64,000 bases of DNA from Lachnospiraceae bacterium (GTDB taxonomy: Bacteria; Bacillota; Clostridia; Lachnospirales; Lachnospiraceae): NCBI GenBank assembly GCA_022510565.1, contig JAFLTE010000003.1:186001-250000 (forward strand), in the 5' to 3' direction. Positions 51,302-60,032 of this stretch are shown one piece after another. The translations under genes were made by a program, and so were the position numbers. The notes beneath the pieces were generated by a model that was given only the letters and a program-made list of their open reading frames with translations, searched no databases and was not told the origin of the DNA. Every line of letters begins with the position of its first letter. The stretch's first letter is position 1.

Positions 51302-52777
51302 ATGGAATTATTGCAGACAAGCAAAACGGGTAAGAAGGAAAGACCTATCAAAGTGTTACAGTTTGGAGAAGGAAATTTCCTTCGGGGATTTGTAGACTAC
51401 ATGATTGATATTGCGAATGAAAAAGGACTGTTCGATGGCGACATTGTTTTGGTAAAACCGATTGAATTCGGTTCGCTTGCGCGATTCAATAATCAGGAAT
51501 GCCAGTATACGGTTTCTCTTCGCGGAATCGTGGACGGAAAGGCAACTGTGATGAACAGAGTTATCACCAGCGTTGCGGATACAGTGGCAGCCCATGAAGA
51601 GTATGAGAAATACAGCAACTTTGCCAAGCTTGACACATTGAGATATATTGTGTCCAACACGACTGAGGCGGGTATCGTATATGACGAGAGCGACAAATTG
51701 GAAATGAATCCGCCCAAGAGTTTCCCTGCGAAACTGGCGAAGTTCTTATATGAGAGATATAAACATTTCAACGGCGCTTTGGATAAGGGATTGGTGATGC
51801 TGCCTGTGGAATTGATTGATGACAACGGCATACATCTGAGAGAGTGTGTGTTAAAGCAGGCAGACAACTGGAATCTGGAGGAAGGCTTTAAGAAGTGGCT
51901 TGACGATGCGTGCGTCTTTACCTCCACGTTGGTTGACAGAATCATCACCGGATATCCGAAGGACGAGGAGGAGAAGCTCTGGGAAGAATGGGGCTATAAA
52001 GATGAGCTGATTGTAACGGGAGAACCTTTTGCACTCTGGGTTATCGAGAGCGCCAAGGATATCAGCGGCGAACTTCCTCTTGACAAAGCGATGGAGGATA
52101 TGTCCGGTATGCAGGTTATCTTTACCGATAACCAGAAGCCTTACAAGCAGAGAAAGGTTCGTATCTTAAACGGTGCACATACTTCCTTCGTACTGGCTTC
52201 TTATCTTGCGGGCAACGATATTGTACTTGAGTCAATGGAAGATGAACTCATTTTCAAATTTATGAAAGCGACGATTTTCGATGAAGTGATTCCTACGCTT
52301 ACATTGCCCAAGCAGGAACTGGAAGATTTTGCAAATGCGGTTATCACAAGATTTAACAATCCTTATGTAAAGCATGCACTGCTGGCAATTTCCTTAAATT
52401 CCGTTTCCAAGTGGCGCGCAAGATGTATGCCGAGCTTCCTTGGCTATGTGGAGAAGACGGGAAAGCTTCCTGAGCATTTGACTTTCTCTCTGGCAGCTTT
52501 GATGGCGTTCTATCAGGGCACGGAGATTCGTGACAAAGCGCTTATCGGACATAGAGACGGCAAGGAATATCAGATTATGGACGACGCGGCCGTTTTGCAG
52601 TTCTTTGCAGAGAACACCGGCAAGGACACGAAGCAGTTCGTATCATCTTTCCTTTCCAACACAGAATTCTTCGGAGATGAGTTGGGTAAGACGGCAGGGC
52701 TTGTAGATGCAGTTTCAGCATACCTTGATGAGATTAATGAGAAGGGTATGCGCAAGACAATGGAGGAGCATTTTTAA
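51302..52777 (+). CDS. uxaB: Tagaturonate reductase (altronate oxidoreductase)
   Basis: UxaB reduces D-tagaturonate to D-altronate with NADH. The 491-residue protein belongs to the polyol dehydrogenase family: VLQFGEGNFLRGFVDYMID at the nucleotide-binding start, EAGIVYDESD, and RKVRILNGAHTSFVLASYLAG with catalytic residues. ATG 51302 has TGGAGG just upstream; ATG 51290 is possible. It is the first gene of the transcript uxaB-uxaA-GH105-GH28, and shares one base of its stop with the uxaA start. Confidence 0.95.
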   Translation: MELLQTSKTGKKERPIKVLQFGEGNFLRGFVDYMIDIANEKGLFDGDIVLVKPIEFGSLARFNNQECQYTVSLRGIVDGKATVMNRVITSVADTVAAHEEYEKYSNFAKLDTLRYIVSNTTEAGIVYDESDKLEMNPPKSFPAKLAKFLYERYKHFNGALDKGLVMLPVELIDDNGIHLRECVLKQADNWNLEEGFKKWLDDACVFTSTLVDRIITGYPKDEEEKLWEEWGYKDELIVTGEPFALWVIESAKDISGELPLDKAMEDMSGMQVIFTDNQKPYKQRKVRILNGAHTSFVLASYLAGNDIVLESMEDELIFKFMKATIFDEVIPTLTLPKQELEDFANAVITRFNNPYVKHALLAISLNSVSKWRARCMPSFLGYVEKTGKLPEHLTFSLAALMAFYQGTEIRDKALIGHRDGKEYQIMDDAAVLQFFAENTGKDTKQFVSSFLSNTEFFGDELGKTAGLVDAVSAYLDEINEKGMRKTMEEHF

Positions 52778-54255
52778 TGACGATTTTAAAAATCAACAAA
52801 GACGATAATGTTGCCGTGGCAATTGAGACAATCCCGGAAGGTGCACAGGTGTCTGTGGGAGACGATAGCATTACCGCTGTCACGGAGATTCCCGCGGGAC
52901 ATAAGATGGCGCTGCGGGATCTGAAAGAGGGAGAGGCGGTTATCAAATACGGCTATCCCATCGGGCATACGAAAGAGGCAGTGCGAAAGGGTGAATGGAT
53001 TCACACCCATAACCTTAAAACCGGACTCGGCGATCTTCTTACATACACTTATGAGCCTACAGAACCGAAACAGATGCCTTCGGAGGAAGCTTATTTCGAC
53101 GGATTCGACCGCGGCGACGGAACGGTCGGTGTGCGCAATGAGATATGGATTATCCCTACAGTAGGCTGTGTGAATAATGTGGCCGAGGCAATTGCGAAGC
53201 AGGCGAACGCTTATGTAAAGGGAAGTGTGGAGGAAGTAATTGCATTTCCCCATCCTTACGGGTGCTCCCAGATGGGTGATGACCAGGAGCATACGAGGAC
53301 GATTCTGGCGGATTTGATTCACCATCCCAATGCAGGGGGCGTACTGGTCTTAGGACTTGGCTGTGAGAACAGCAATATTGATGTGCTGAAGGAATACATA
53401 GGTGAATACGATGCCGACAGAGTGAAGTTCCTAGTGTGTCAGGAAACTTCCGATGAGATTGCGGACGGCGTGGAGATTGTCAAAGAGTTGATTGAGCACG
53501 CATCCAAACTTAATCGGACGAAGATCAGCGCTTCCAAGTTGGTCGTGGGCTTAAAGTGCGGCGGCAGCGACGGTTTTTCGGGAATTACGGCCAATCCCCT
53601 TGTGGGACGGTTCTCCGATTTGCTGATAGGGGCAGGCGGAACGACAATTCTCACGGAAGTGCCGGAGATGTTCGGAGCAGAGACAATCCTGATGAACCGC
53701 TGTGCCAACGAGGAGCTGTTTGATAAGACGGTTACGTTGATTAACGACTTTAAGAATTACTTTAAGAGCAATAATCAGACGATTTATGAGAACCCTTCAC
53801 CGGGCAACAAGAAAGGTGGTATTTCCACATTGGAGGATAAGTCGCTGGGATGTACGCAGAAATCCGGCAGCGCTGCCGTGACGGGAGTACTGCATTACGG
53901 CGAGAGGGTGCAGACGGCGGGATTAAATCTCCTAAGTGCGCCGGGCAACGATCTGGTTGCAGCGACGGCGCTTGCTGCCAGCGGTGCGCACATTGTTCTC
54001 TTTACAACCGGCAGAGGAACTCCTTTTGCATCTCCGGTTCCAACCATGAAGATTGCAAGCAACTCAGGGCTTGCAGGCAGAAAGTCGAACTGGATTGATT
54101 TCAATGCAGGGACCTTGGTGGAAGGCGGCAAGATGGAAGAGACGGCGAAGGAGCTTTTCAAGCTTGTACTGGAGACGGCATCCGGCAGGAAGGTCTGCAG
54201 CGAGAAAGCCGGATTCCACGATATGGCAATTTTTAAACAAGGTGTTACACTCTAA
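52777..54255 (+). CDS. uxaA: Altronate dehydratase
   Basis: UxaA dehydrates D-altronate to 2-keto-3-deoxy-D-gluconate. The 492-residue protein has an N-terminal SAF domain (about 1-95, ILKINKDDNVAVAIETIPEG) and the large catalytic domain with RNEIWIIPTVGCVNNVAE, PYGCSQMGDD, GLGCENSNID and KCGGSDGFSG, where the Cys residues bind iron. It is translationally coupled to uxaB (TAATG). The next enzyme, KdgK, is encoded at the window's right end. Confidence 0.96.
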   Translation: MTILKINKDDNVAVAIETIPEGAQVSVGDDSITAVTEIPAGHKMALRDLKEGEAVIKYGYPIGHTKEAVRKGEWIHTHNLKTGLGDLLTYTYEPTEPKQMPSEEAYFDGFDRGDGTVGVRNEIWIIPTVGCVNNVAEAIAKQANAYVKGSVEEVIAFPHPYGCSQMGDDQEHTRTILADLIHHPNAGGVLVLGLGCENSNIDVLKEYIGEYDADRVKFLVCQETSDEIADGVEIVKELIEHASKLNRTKISASKLVVGLKCGGSDGFSGITANPLVGRFSDLLIGAGGTTILTEVPEMFGAETILMNRCANEELFDKTVTLINDFKNYFKSNNQTIYENPSPGNKKGGISTLEDKSLGCTQKSGSAAVTGVLHYGERVQTAGLNLLSAPGNDLVAATALAASGAHIVLFTTGRGTPFASPVPTMKIASNSGLAGRKSNWIDFNAGTLVEGGKMEETAKELFKLVLETASGRKVCSEKAGFHDMAIFKQGVTL

Positions 54256-54283
54256 AAAAATGAGAGGATAGAGGAAAATAATT

Positions 54284-55396
54284 ATGGGTATGGAAGTGAG
54301 GGTTAATCAATTTATCGACGAGTATCTGAAGGGGTACAGCAGATACAAGGAGTACTGGAACTATGAGGACGGCTGCGTATTGTTGGGTGCGAAGTACCTG
54401 TACGATGTGACCGGTGATCAAAAGTATTTTTCTTTCATAGAGAATTATCTGAAACATTTTGTAATGGAAGACGGAACAATTGAACACTATGAGCTTGCAA
54501 AGTTTAATATTGACAGTATCAACAGCGGCAAGATTCTGTTCTTCATGTATGATGTCACAGGAGAGGAAAAATACCGCAAGGCGCTTGAATTTGTGATGGA
54601 TAGACTTCGCATTCATCCCAGATGTTCGACGGGTAATTTCTTCCATAAGGAAATTTATCCTAATCAGATCTGGCTGGACGGTTTATACATGGCACAGCCG
54701 TTCTATATGGAATACGAGACGAAGTTCGACAACAAAGAGAAATACAATGATATCATTGAGCAGTTTGAGAACGTACAGAAATACTTGTATGACAAGGACA
54801 AGGGGCTTTGCTATCATGCATACGATGAGGCAAAGATACAATTCTGGGCAAATAAAGAAACGGGATGCTCTCCGAATTTCTGGCTCAGAAGTATGGGATG
54901 GTATCTGATGGCACTTGTCGATGTTATGGATAAGATGAGCATTGAAATATACGAGCAGTACCGTAAACTTCAGGATATCTACAAACTGATGTTAAAGGGT
55001 ATATTGCAGTATCAGGATAAGGATTCTAAGCTGTTCTATCAGGTTATCGACAGGGCTGACGTGGAAGGAAATTATCTGGAGACATCGGGCAGCGCCATGG
55101 TAGGTTACTCCATTTTAAAGGCATGCAGAATGGGTGTGCTTCAGAAAGAAAAGTATGAGCAAATCGGCATGGATATTGTGGAGAGCCTTATTCAGAACAA
55201 GCTGCAGGAAGTAGATGGGAAATTAGAGCTTACAGGTATTTGTTCCGTTGCAGGATTAGGTCCTGAGACCAATCTCAAAAGAGACGGAAGTGTCGAGTAT
55301 TACCTTTCCGAGCCTGTGGTTTCGGATGATTCCAAGGGTGTAGGACCTTTCATGATGGCTTACGCACAGTATTTGGCAGCGAAAAAGGAACAGTAA
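54284..55396 (+). CDS. Glycoside hydrolase family 105, unsaturated glycuronyl hydrolase
   Basis: GH105 enzymes such as YteR and YesR remove the 4,5-unsaturated galacturonate left by lyases on rhamnogalacturonan or galacturonan ends. The 370-residue protein is an alpha/alpha-barrel, with the catalytic Asp132 in YPNQIWLDGLYMAQPF, equal to Asp143 of YteR, and SPNFWLRSMGWYLMALVDV later. No signal peptide, so it acts in the cytosol. AGAGGA lies upstream of the ATG. No polysaccharide lyase that would make its substrate is in the window. Confidence 0.94.
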   Translation: MGMEVRVNQFIDEYLKGYSRYKEYWNYEDGCVLLGAKYLYDVTGDQKYFSFIENYLKHFVMEDGTIEHYELAKFNIDSINSGKILFFMYDVTGEEKYRKALEFVMDRLRIHPRCSTGNFFHKEIYPNQIWLDGLYMAQPFYMEYETKFDNKEKYNDIIEQFENVQKYLYDKDKGLCYHAYDEAKIQFWANKETGCSPNFWLRSMGWYLMALVDVMDKMSIEIYEQYRKLQDIYKLMLKGILQYQDKDSKLFYQVIDRADVEGNYLETSGSAMVGYSILKACRMGVLQKEKYEQIGMDIVESLIQNKLQEVDGKLELTGICSVAGLGPETNLKRDGSVEYYLSEPVVSDDSKGVGPFMMAYAQYLAAKKEQ

Positions 55397-55433
55397 GAAG
55401 TATAACGACGATTTTCATCAAGGGAGGAATCGT

Positions 55434-56993
55434 ATGCAAATAGAGTTGTTGACGAAAACGGCAAGGAGCGCCACGGTTATGCTTGCAGACGGCGGCATCT
55501 ATCACACGAAAGAGCCCTATCAGCTGATGCTTAACGGGGAGAATGTGAAGGAGACGGACACGGTAGTCACATCTTTCTTTTCTCTGAAACCGGACACGGA
55601 ATATACGCTTACCGTGATGACGAAGCAGGGCGCGGATGTCGGAAGTTTCTCTTTTCGGACAGATTATGAGTTTGTCACGTTAAATGTAAAAGACTTCGGT
55701 GCTAAGGGCGATGGGGAAGCCGACGATACGAAATATATCCAGGCGGCGATTTTATCCTGTCCGAAAGACAGCCGCGTGCTGATTCCGGCAGGTACATACA
55801 GGATTACCAGTCTGTTTTTAATAAGTCATGTGAGAATAGAGCTGGCAAAGGGTGCAGAACTTCTAGCCATCACGGACAGGTATGCTTATCCGAAGTTTCC
55901 GGCACTGATTGAGAGTTATGACGAGAGTGATGAGTATTATCTGGGAACCTGGGAAGGCAATCCGCTTCCGATGTTTGCAGCGATTATTACAGGCATCGGT
56001 GTGGAGGATGTTGTGCTGTACGGCGAAGGCTGTGTCAATGGCAACGCTTCCACAGAGAACTGGTGGGACAATCCGAAGGTGATGCGGGGAGCTTTCAGAC
56101 CGAGAACTTTCTTCATTAACCACTGTGAGAAGATTGTGCTGCAGGGCGTTAAGTTCTGCAACAGTCCGGCGTGGACCTTGCATCCTTTCTTCAGCAACAA
56201 GTTAGGATTTTACAATTTGATTATAGAGAATCCCAGCGTTTCTCCCAACACGGACGGATTGGATCCGGAGTCCTGTAAGGATGTGGAAATCGCGGGTGTA
56301 CGGTTCAGTCTCGGTGATGATTGTATTGCGGTGAAGTCCGGCAAAATTTATATGGGTAAGAAGCATAAGACACCCTCCGAGAACATACATATTTATCAAT
56401 GCCTGATGCAGGACGGGCACGGTGCGGTTACAATCGGCAGTGAGATGGCGGGCGGAGTGAAAAATCTGACCGTGGAGGAATGCCTTTTTATCAATACGGA
56501 CAGAGGTTTGCGTGTTAAGACGAGACGGGGAAGAGGTGAGGATGCCGTTCTCGACAAGATTACCTTCCGTAAAATCAACATGGATCATGTGATGACGCCT
56601 TTTGTTGTCAACTGTTTCTATTTCTGTGACCCGGACGGTAAGACGGAGTATGTGCAGAGCAGAGAGTGGATGCCTGCGGATCACAGGACTCCTTATATTA
56701 AGAGGTTGTGTTTTGAAGATATCGACGCGAAGAACTGTCATGTGGCAGCAGCTTACTTTGACGGACTTCCGGAGCAGAAGATAGAAGAGATTCAGATGAA
56801 GAATATCCGCGTTTCCTACGCGCAGAATCCGAAATGTGATGTACCTTCTATGTCGAACGGTGTAGAGCCTTGCTCCTTAAAAGGAATCTATGCCAACAAT
56901 GTGAAGCGGCTTCACCTGAAGAACGTGGAAGTGACGGGTGCTGATGGCGAGCCGATTACGGCTGTCGGCGTAGATGTCTTGGAGCAGGAGTAA
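55434..56993 (+). CDS. Glycoside hydrolase family 28 polygalacturonase
   Basis: GH28 enzymes hydrolyse alpha-1,4 galacturonide bonds and supply galacturonate to UxaC. The 519-residue protein has a fibronectin-III-like N-terminal domain (about 1-80), as in bacterial exopolygalacturonases, then a right-handed beta-helix with all four family motifs: NTDG (272-275), DD (295-296), GHG (328-330) and RVK (360-362). No signal peptide is present. AGGGAGGAA precedes the ATG. It converges with the pectinesterase gene, separated by two hairpins. Confidence 0.95.
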   Translation: MQIELLTKTARSATVMLADGGIYHTKEPYQLMLNGENVKETDTVVTSFFSLKPDTEYTLTVMTKQGADVGSFSFRTDYEFVTLNVKDFGAKGDGEADDTKYIQAAILSCPKDSRVLIPAGTYRITSLFLISHVRIELAKGAELLAITDRYAYPKFPALIESYDESDEYYLGTWEGNPLPMFAAIITGIGVEDVVLYGEGCVNGNASTENWWDNPKVMRGAFRPRTFFINHCEKIVLQGVKFCNSPAWTLHPFFSNKLGFYNLIIENPSVSPNTDGLDPESCKDVEIAGVRFSLGDDCIAVKSGKIYMGKKHKTPSENIHIYQCLMQDGHGAVTIGSEMAGGVKNLTVEECLFINTDRGLRVKTRRGRGEDAVLDKITFRKINMDHVMTPFVVNCFYFCDPDGKTEYVQSREWMPADHRTPYIKRLCFEDIDAKNCHVAAAYFDGLPEQKIEEIQMKNIRVSYAQNPKCDVPSMSNGVEPCSLKGIYANNVKRLHLKNVEVTGADGEPITAVGVDVLEQE

Positions 56994-57039
56994 TCATATA
57001 AAAATAGAAAATGTGCGAGTACAGTAGAAGTATGCCAAC

Positions 57040-57086
57040 AAGAATTGCGAAGCGATTCTTGCAAGTCAGGCTGCCGAGCCTGACTT
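57040..57086. terminator. Two adjacent hairpins between GH28 and the pectinesterase gene
   Basis: The first pairs AAGAATTGC (57040-57048) with GCGATTCTT (57052-57060), including one G-U pair. The second pairs AAGTCAGGCT (57063-57072) with AGCCTGACTT (57077-57086) perfectly around GCCG. They lie between convergent genes and probably end both transcripts, although T-runs are poor. Confidence 0.65.
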
Positions 57087-57088
57087 TG

Positions 57089-58096
57089 CTATATAACAAA
57101 GTTTCCGAGTACCCGATCCTTGGTATAGCGGAGTGCCTCTTCGTCGGATAGGATGTGGACGAAGTCGGCACGATTGCCCATACCGTTATCCGCGCCGGGA
57201 CCTGTGCTGTTGTATTCGGCATAGAAAATGGTTTTACGGGCGTCCGGTTTATTCCAGTCATGGAAACCTTCCGGATGGATATGCTCATCCAGATAACAGT
57301 TCAGAAGAACCGTCTGCGCGTAGTCACGCCAGGGTCTTCCGAGATAGACACTTTGCCTCGGACAGGTGGAGGTGAAGCGGCATCTGTCAAATACATAGCC
57401 GTAGGGACTGTCCTCCGGGGTAGAGGCAGCCGTGGCATAGCCGTATATGGGGGTGCTGCCGTCGGGATTCTCCGGGAGTTCTTCGGAGAAAACGGAAGCT
57501 ATCTCACAGGTTTCAAAATAGGCGATAGCGCTGCCGAAGATGAAATCAACGTCACCGCAGATATAACAATCTTTATAATACTGTCTGCCGACCCGCCTTT
57601 CGGCAAATTCTTTAGGACCTGTAAATCCTCCGATCTGCATTGGGGCAGGAGGAAGGGGACCGGTAAACAGCGTATCCTGATAGCTTTCCAGGCGGCAGGA
57701 TTTTATGAAGAGATTATCTCCGTCAGCGTACAATGCAACCGCTTGACCTGCTTTTGAGCGAGGGGAAGCGCTGTTGCGGATTGTCAGATTTTCCAGAGTG
57801 ACGTAATCTGCATCCAGAAGAAAAGTATAGGAGCGGAAAGTCCCTCTCTTGGAGCCGTCCGGCATCAGGTCTCGGGCATAGTCGCCGTAGGTGATAATGC
57901 ATTCGTCGGCGGAAGAACCGATTAGATGTATGTAAGGACGGTCAAGCGTTATTTTTTCATGGTAGATTCCCGGGGTGACGACGATGGTCACGGGCTCACT
58001 GTTATCCTTGGGAACATGAGATATTGCCTCGGAAATTGTAGAGAAAGTATTGGGATTGGTATCATTTTTGTTTTGCATAACGGTAAGTTTTAACAT
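57089..58096 (-). CDS. Pectinesterase (carbohydrate esterase family 8)
   Basis: CE8 enzymes remove methyl esters from homogalacturonan so that polygalacturonase can act. The 335-residue beta-helix protein has GQAVALYADGDNLF, the ESYQDTLF motif, the catalytic DVDFIFGSA segment and YLGRPWRDYAQTV. The start is ATG 58094-58096 on the minus strand, with GGAGGG upstream; the frame extends about 36 codons further but with no supporting site. No signal peptide in the chosen form. It is transcribed opposite to the hydrogenase genes. Confidence 0.94.
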   Translation of the reverse strand: MLKLTVMQNKNDTNPNTFSTISEAISHVPKDNSEPVTIVVTPGIYHEKITLDRPYIHLIGSSADECIITYGDYARDLMPDGSKRGTFRSYTFLLDADYVTLENLTIRNSASPRSKAGQAVALYADGDNLFIKSCRLESYQDTLFTGPLPPAPMQIGGFTGPKEFAERRVGRQYYKDCYICGDVDFIFGSAIAYFETCEIASVFSEELPENPDGSTPIYGYATAASTPEDSPYGYVFDRCRFTSTCPRQSVYLGRPWRDYAQTVLLNCYLDEHIHPEGFHDWNKPDARKTIFYAEYNSTGPGADNGMGNRADFVHILSDEEALRYTKDRVLGNFVI

Positions 58097-58181
58097 ATAT
58101 TTCAGACCCTCCTTTTTGCTGATATCATAGCACAAAAGGCGCTGAAATAAAAGTAAAACGAAAGACGGGGAGAGGGAAGGT

Positions 58182-60032
58182 ATGAGCAGACTGAAAATCA
58201 GCACGCCGAATCAGGCGCAGCTTACGGTAGAACGATTATATAAAGATTTGGAACGTCATATCATTGCAAGTCCGCCGGGATTATGTCCCATAGATTTGCA
58301 GTTGTCTTTTCTTAAAACCTGTCACGCGCAGACTTGCGGAAAGTGTGTGCCCTGTAGGGTCGGTATTCTTCAACTTGCCCATTTATTGGAAGATGTATTG
58401 GAAAATCGTGCGGACTTACGCACCTTGGATTTGATAGAGGAAACGGCAAACAATATTACGGATTCCGCAGACTGCGCTATCGGCTATGAGGCGGCGCATA
58501 TGGTTTTGGCGGGTCTGGTAGGATTCAGGGACGATTATCTGTATCATATCGAGCATGGCAAGTGCTCCTATTCCATCACACAACCTGTGCCCTGCGTGGC
58601 ACTGTGTCCGGCGGGAGTGGATATTCCGGGATATATTGCTTTGGTAAGCGAAGAACGCTACGCCGATGCTGTGAAACTGATTCGTAAGGATAATCCGTTC
58701 CCGACAGCATGTGCGTTGATTTGCGAGCATCCCTGTGAGGCGAGATGCCGCAGAAACATGATAGACAGTTCCGTCAATATAAGGGGACTGAAGAAGATGG
58801 CGGTAGACAATGCAAGAGCCAATACGGTTCCCGTACCAGCTAAGGCGGAGAGTACCGGCAAGAAGATTGCTATTGTGGGCGGTGGTCCCGGCGGTTTATC
58901 TGCGGCGTACTATCTGGAACTGATGGGGCATCATGCGGTAGTGTTTGAGAGTAAAAATAAGCTGGGTGGTATGCTGCGCTACGGTATTCCCAACTATCGT
59001 TTTCCTCGGGAAAGACTGGAGGAGGATATCGAAGCGATCCTGTCCACTGGTGTGGAAGTACATACTTCCGTTACGGTAGGCAACGAGGAAGATACCGTCT
59101 CCTTCGAGCAGCTTCGCAAGGATTACGATGCGGTATATATTGCAATCGGTGCCCATACGGATAAGAAAATCGGTATTGACGGGGAGGATTCGGAGGGTGT
59201 TATCTCCGCCGTGGAGATGCTTCGCGGTATCGGGGATGAGAATCCCCCGGATTTTAAGGATAAAAGAGTGATTGTGGTTGGCGGCGGCAACGTGGCGATG
59301 GACTGTACACGTTCTGCAATCCGCCTCGGTGCCAAATCCGTGGGTATTGCGTACCGCAGAAGGCAGGAAGATATGACTGCTCTTCCGGAAGAGGTAGAAG
59401 GTGCGATTGCGGAGGGCGCAGAATTGTACAGTCTAAAAGCACCTCACAGAATCGAAGCGGACGAAAACGGCAAAGTTGCGGCAATTTGGGTTGAACCTCA
59501 GATTATCGGTCCGATCGATGCATGGGGCAGGGCGAAACCGGTGAAGGCGGATGTTGAGCTAATGCGAATTCCATGCGATATCGTGGTGGTTGCCATCGGA
59601 CAGGGTATTGAATCCCGTCATTTTGAGGAATCCGGCATTCCGATCAGAAGAGGAATGTTGGATGCCATGAGTGAGAGCGGTATCAGGGATGTGCCGGGTG
59701 TTTTCGCAGGCGGAGACTGCGTGACCGGACCTGCCACCGTAATCCGTGCGATTGCGGCCGGTAAAGTTGCGGCGGCAAATATAGATGAATATCTCGGGTA
59801 TCACCATATTATTTCCTGCGATGTGGAAATTCCGCAGGTGACATACGGCGACAAGCTGCCTTGCGGCAGAATCAATCTGTGTGAGCGTGAGGCATGCGAG
59901 CGGAAAAATGATTTCGATGCCATCGAATATTCCATGACAAAACAGGAAGCGGCACAGGAGGCGGGAAGATGCTTACGCTGTGATCACTTCGGTTACGGAA
60001 ATCTGAAGGGAGGCAGGGCAGCGATATGGTAA
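58182..60032 (+). CDS. Iron-sulfur flavoprotein: NuoF-type tail fused to GltD-like oxidoreductase
   Basis: The 616-residue protein starts with an about 115-residue segment like the C-terminal [4Fe-4S] region of NuoF (CGKCVPCRVG, C52, C55, C58, and C98), without the FMN/NADH domain. Then comes a GltD/NfnB-type unit: Cys clusters (CVALCPAGVD; CALICEHPCEARC), an FAD site IVGGGPGGLSAAYYLE around residue 235, an NAD(P) site VIVVGGGNVAMDCTRSA, and a C-terminal EAGRCLRCD. It should move electrons between NAD(P)H and the hydrogenase encoded seven bases back-overlapped downstream. Related two-gene hydrogenase units occur in Clostridia; whether it is bifurcating or simply NADPH-linked is unknown. Its gene is divergent from the pectinesterase gene. 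Confidence 0.88.
   Translation: MSRLKISTPNQAQLTVERLYKDLERHIIASPPGLCPIDLQLSFLKTCHAQTCGKCVPCRVGILQLAHLLEDVLENRADLRTLDLIEETANNITDSADCAIGYEAAHMVLAGLVGFRDDYLYHIEHGKCSYSITQPVPCVALCPAGVDIPGYIALVSEERYADAVKLIRKDNPFPTACALICEHPCEARCRRNMIDSSVNIRGLKKMAVDNARANTVPVPAKAESTGKKIAIVGGGPGGLSAAYYLELMGHHAVVFESKNKLGGMLRYGIPNYRFPRERLEEDIEAILSTGVEVHTSVTVGNEEDTVSFEQLRKDYDAVYIAIGAHTDKKIGIDGEDSEGVISAVEMLRGIGDENPPDFKDKRVIVVGGGNVAMDCTRSAIRLGAKSVGIAYRRRQEDMTALPEEVEGAIAEGAELYSLKAPHRIEADENGKVAAIWVEPQIIGPIDAWGRAKPVKADVELMRIPCDIVVVAIGQGIESRHFEESGIPIRRGMLDAMSESGIRDVPGVFAGGDCVTGPATVIRAIAAGKVAAANIDEYLGYHHIISCDVEIPQVTYGDKLPCGRINLCEREACERKNDFDAIEYSMTKQEAAQEAGRCLRCDHFGYGNLKGGRAAIW

Noticed and set aside
58097..58204. Longer N-terminus for the pectinesterase that might act as a signal peptide
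   Set aside because: The hydrophobic stretch comes from the divergent promoter region, has no ribosome site, and overlaps the hydrogenase gene start; ATG at 58096 has GGAGGG.
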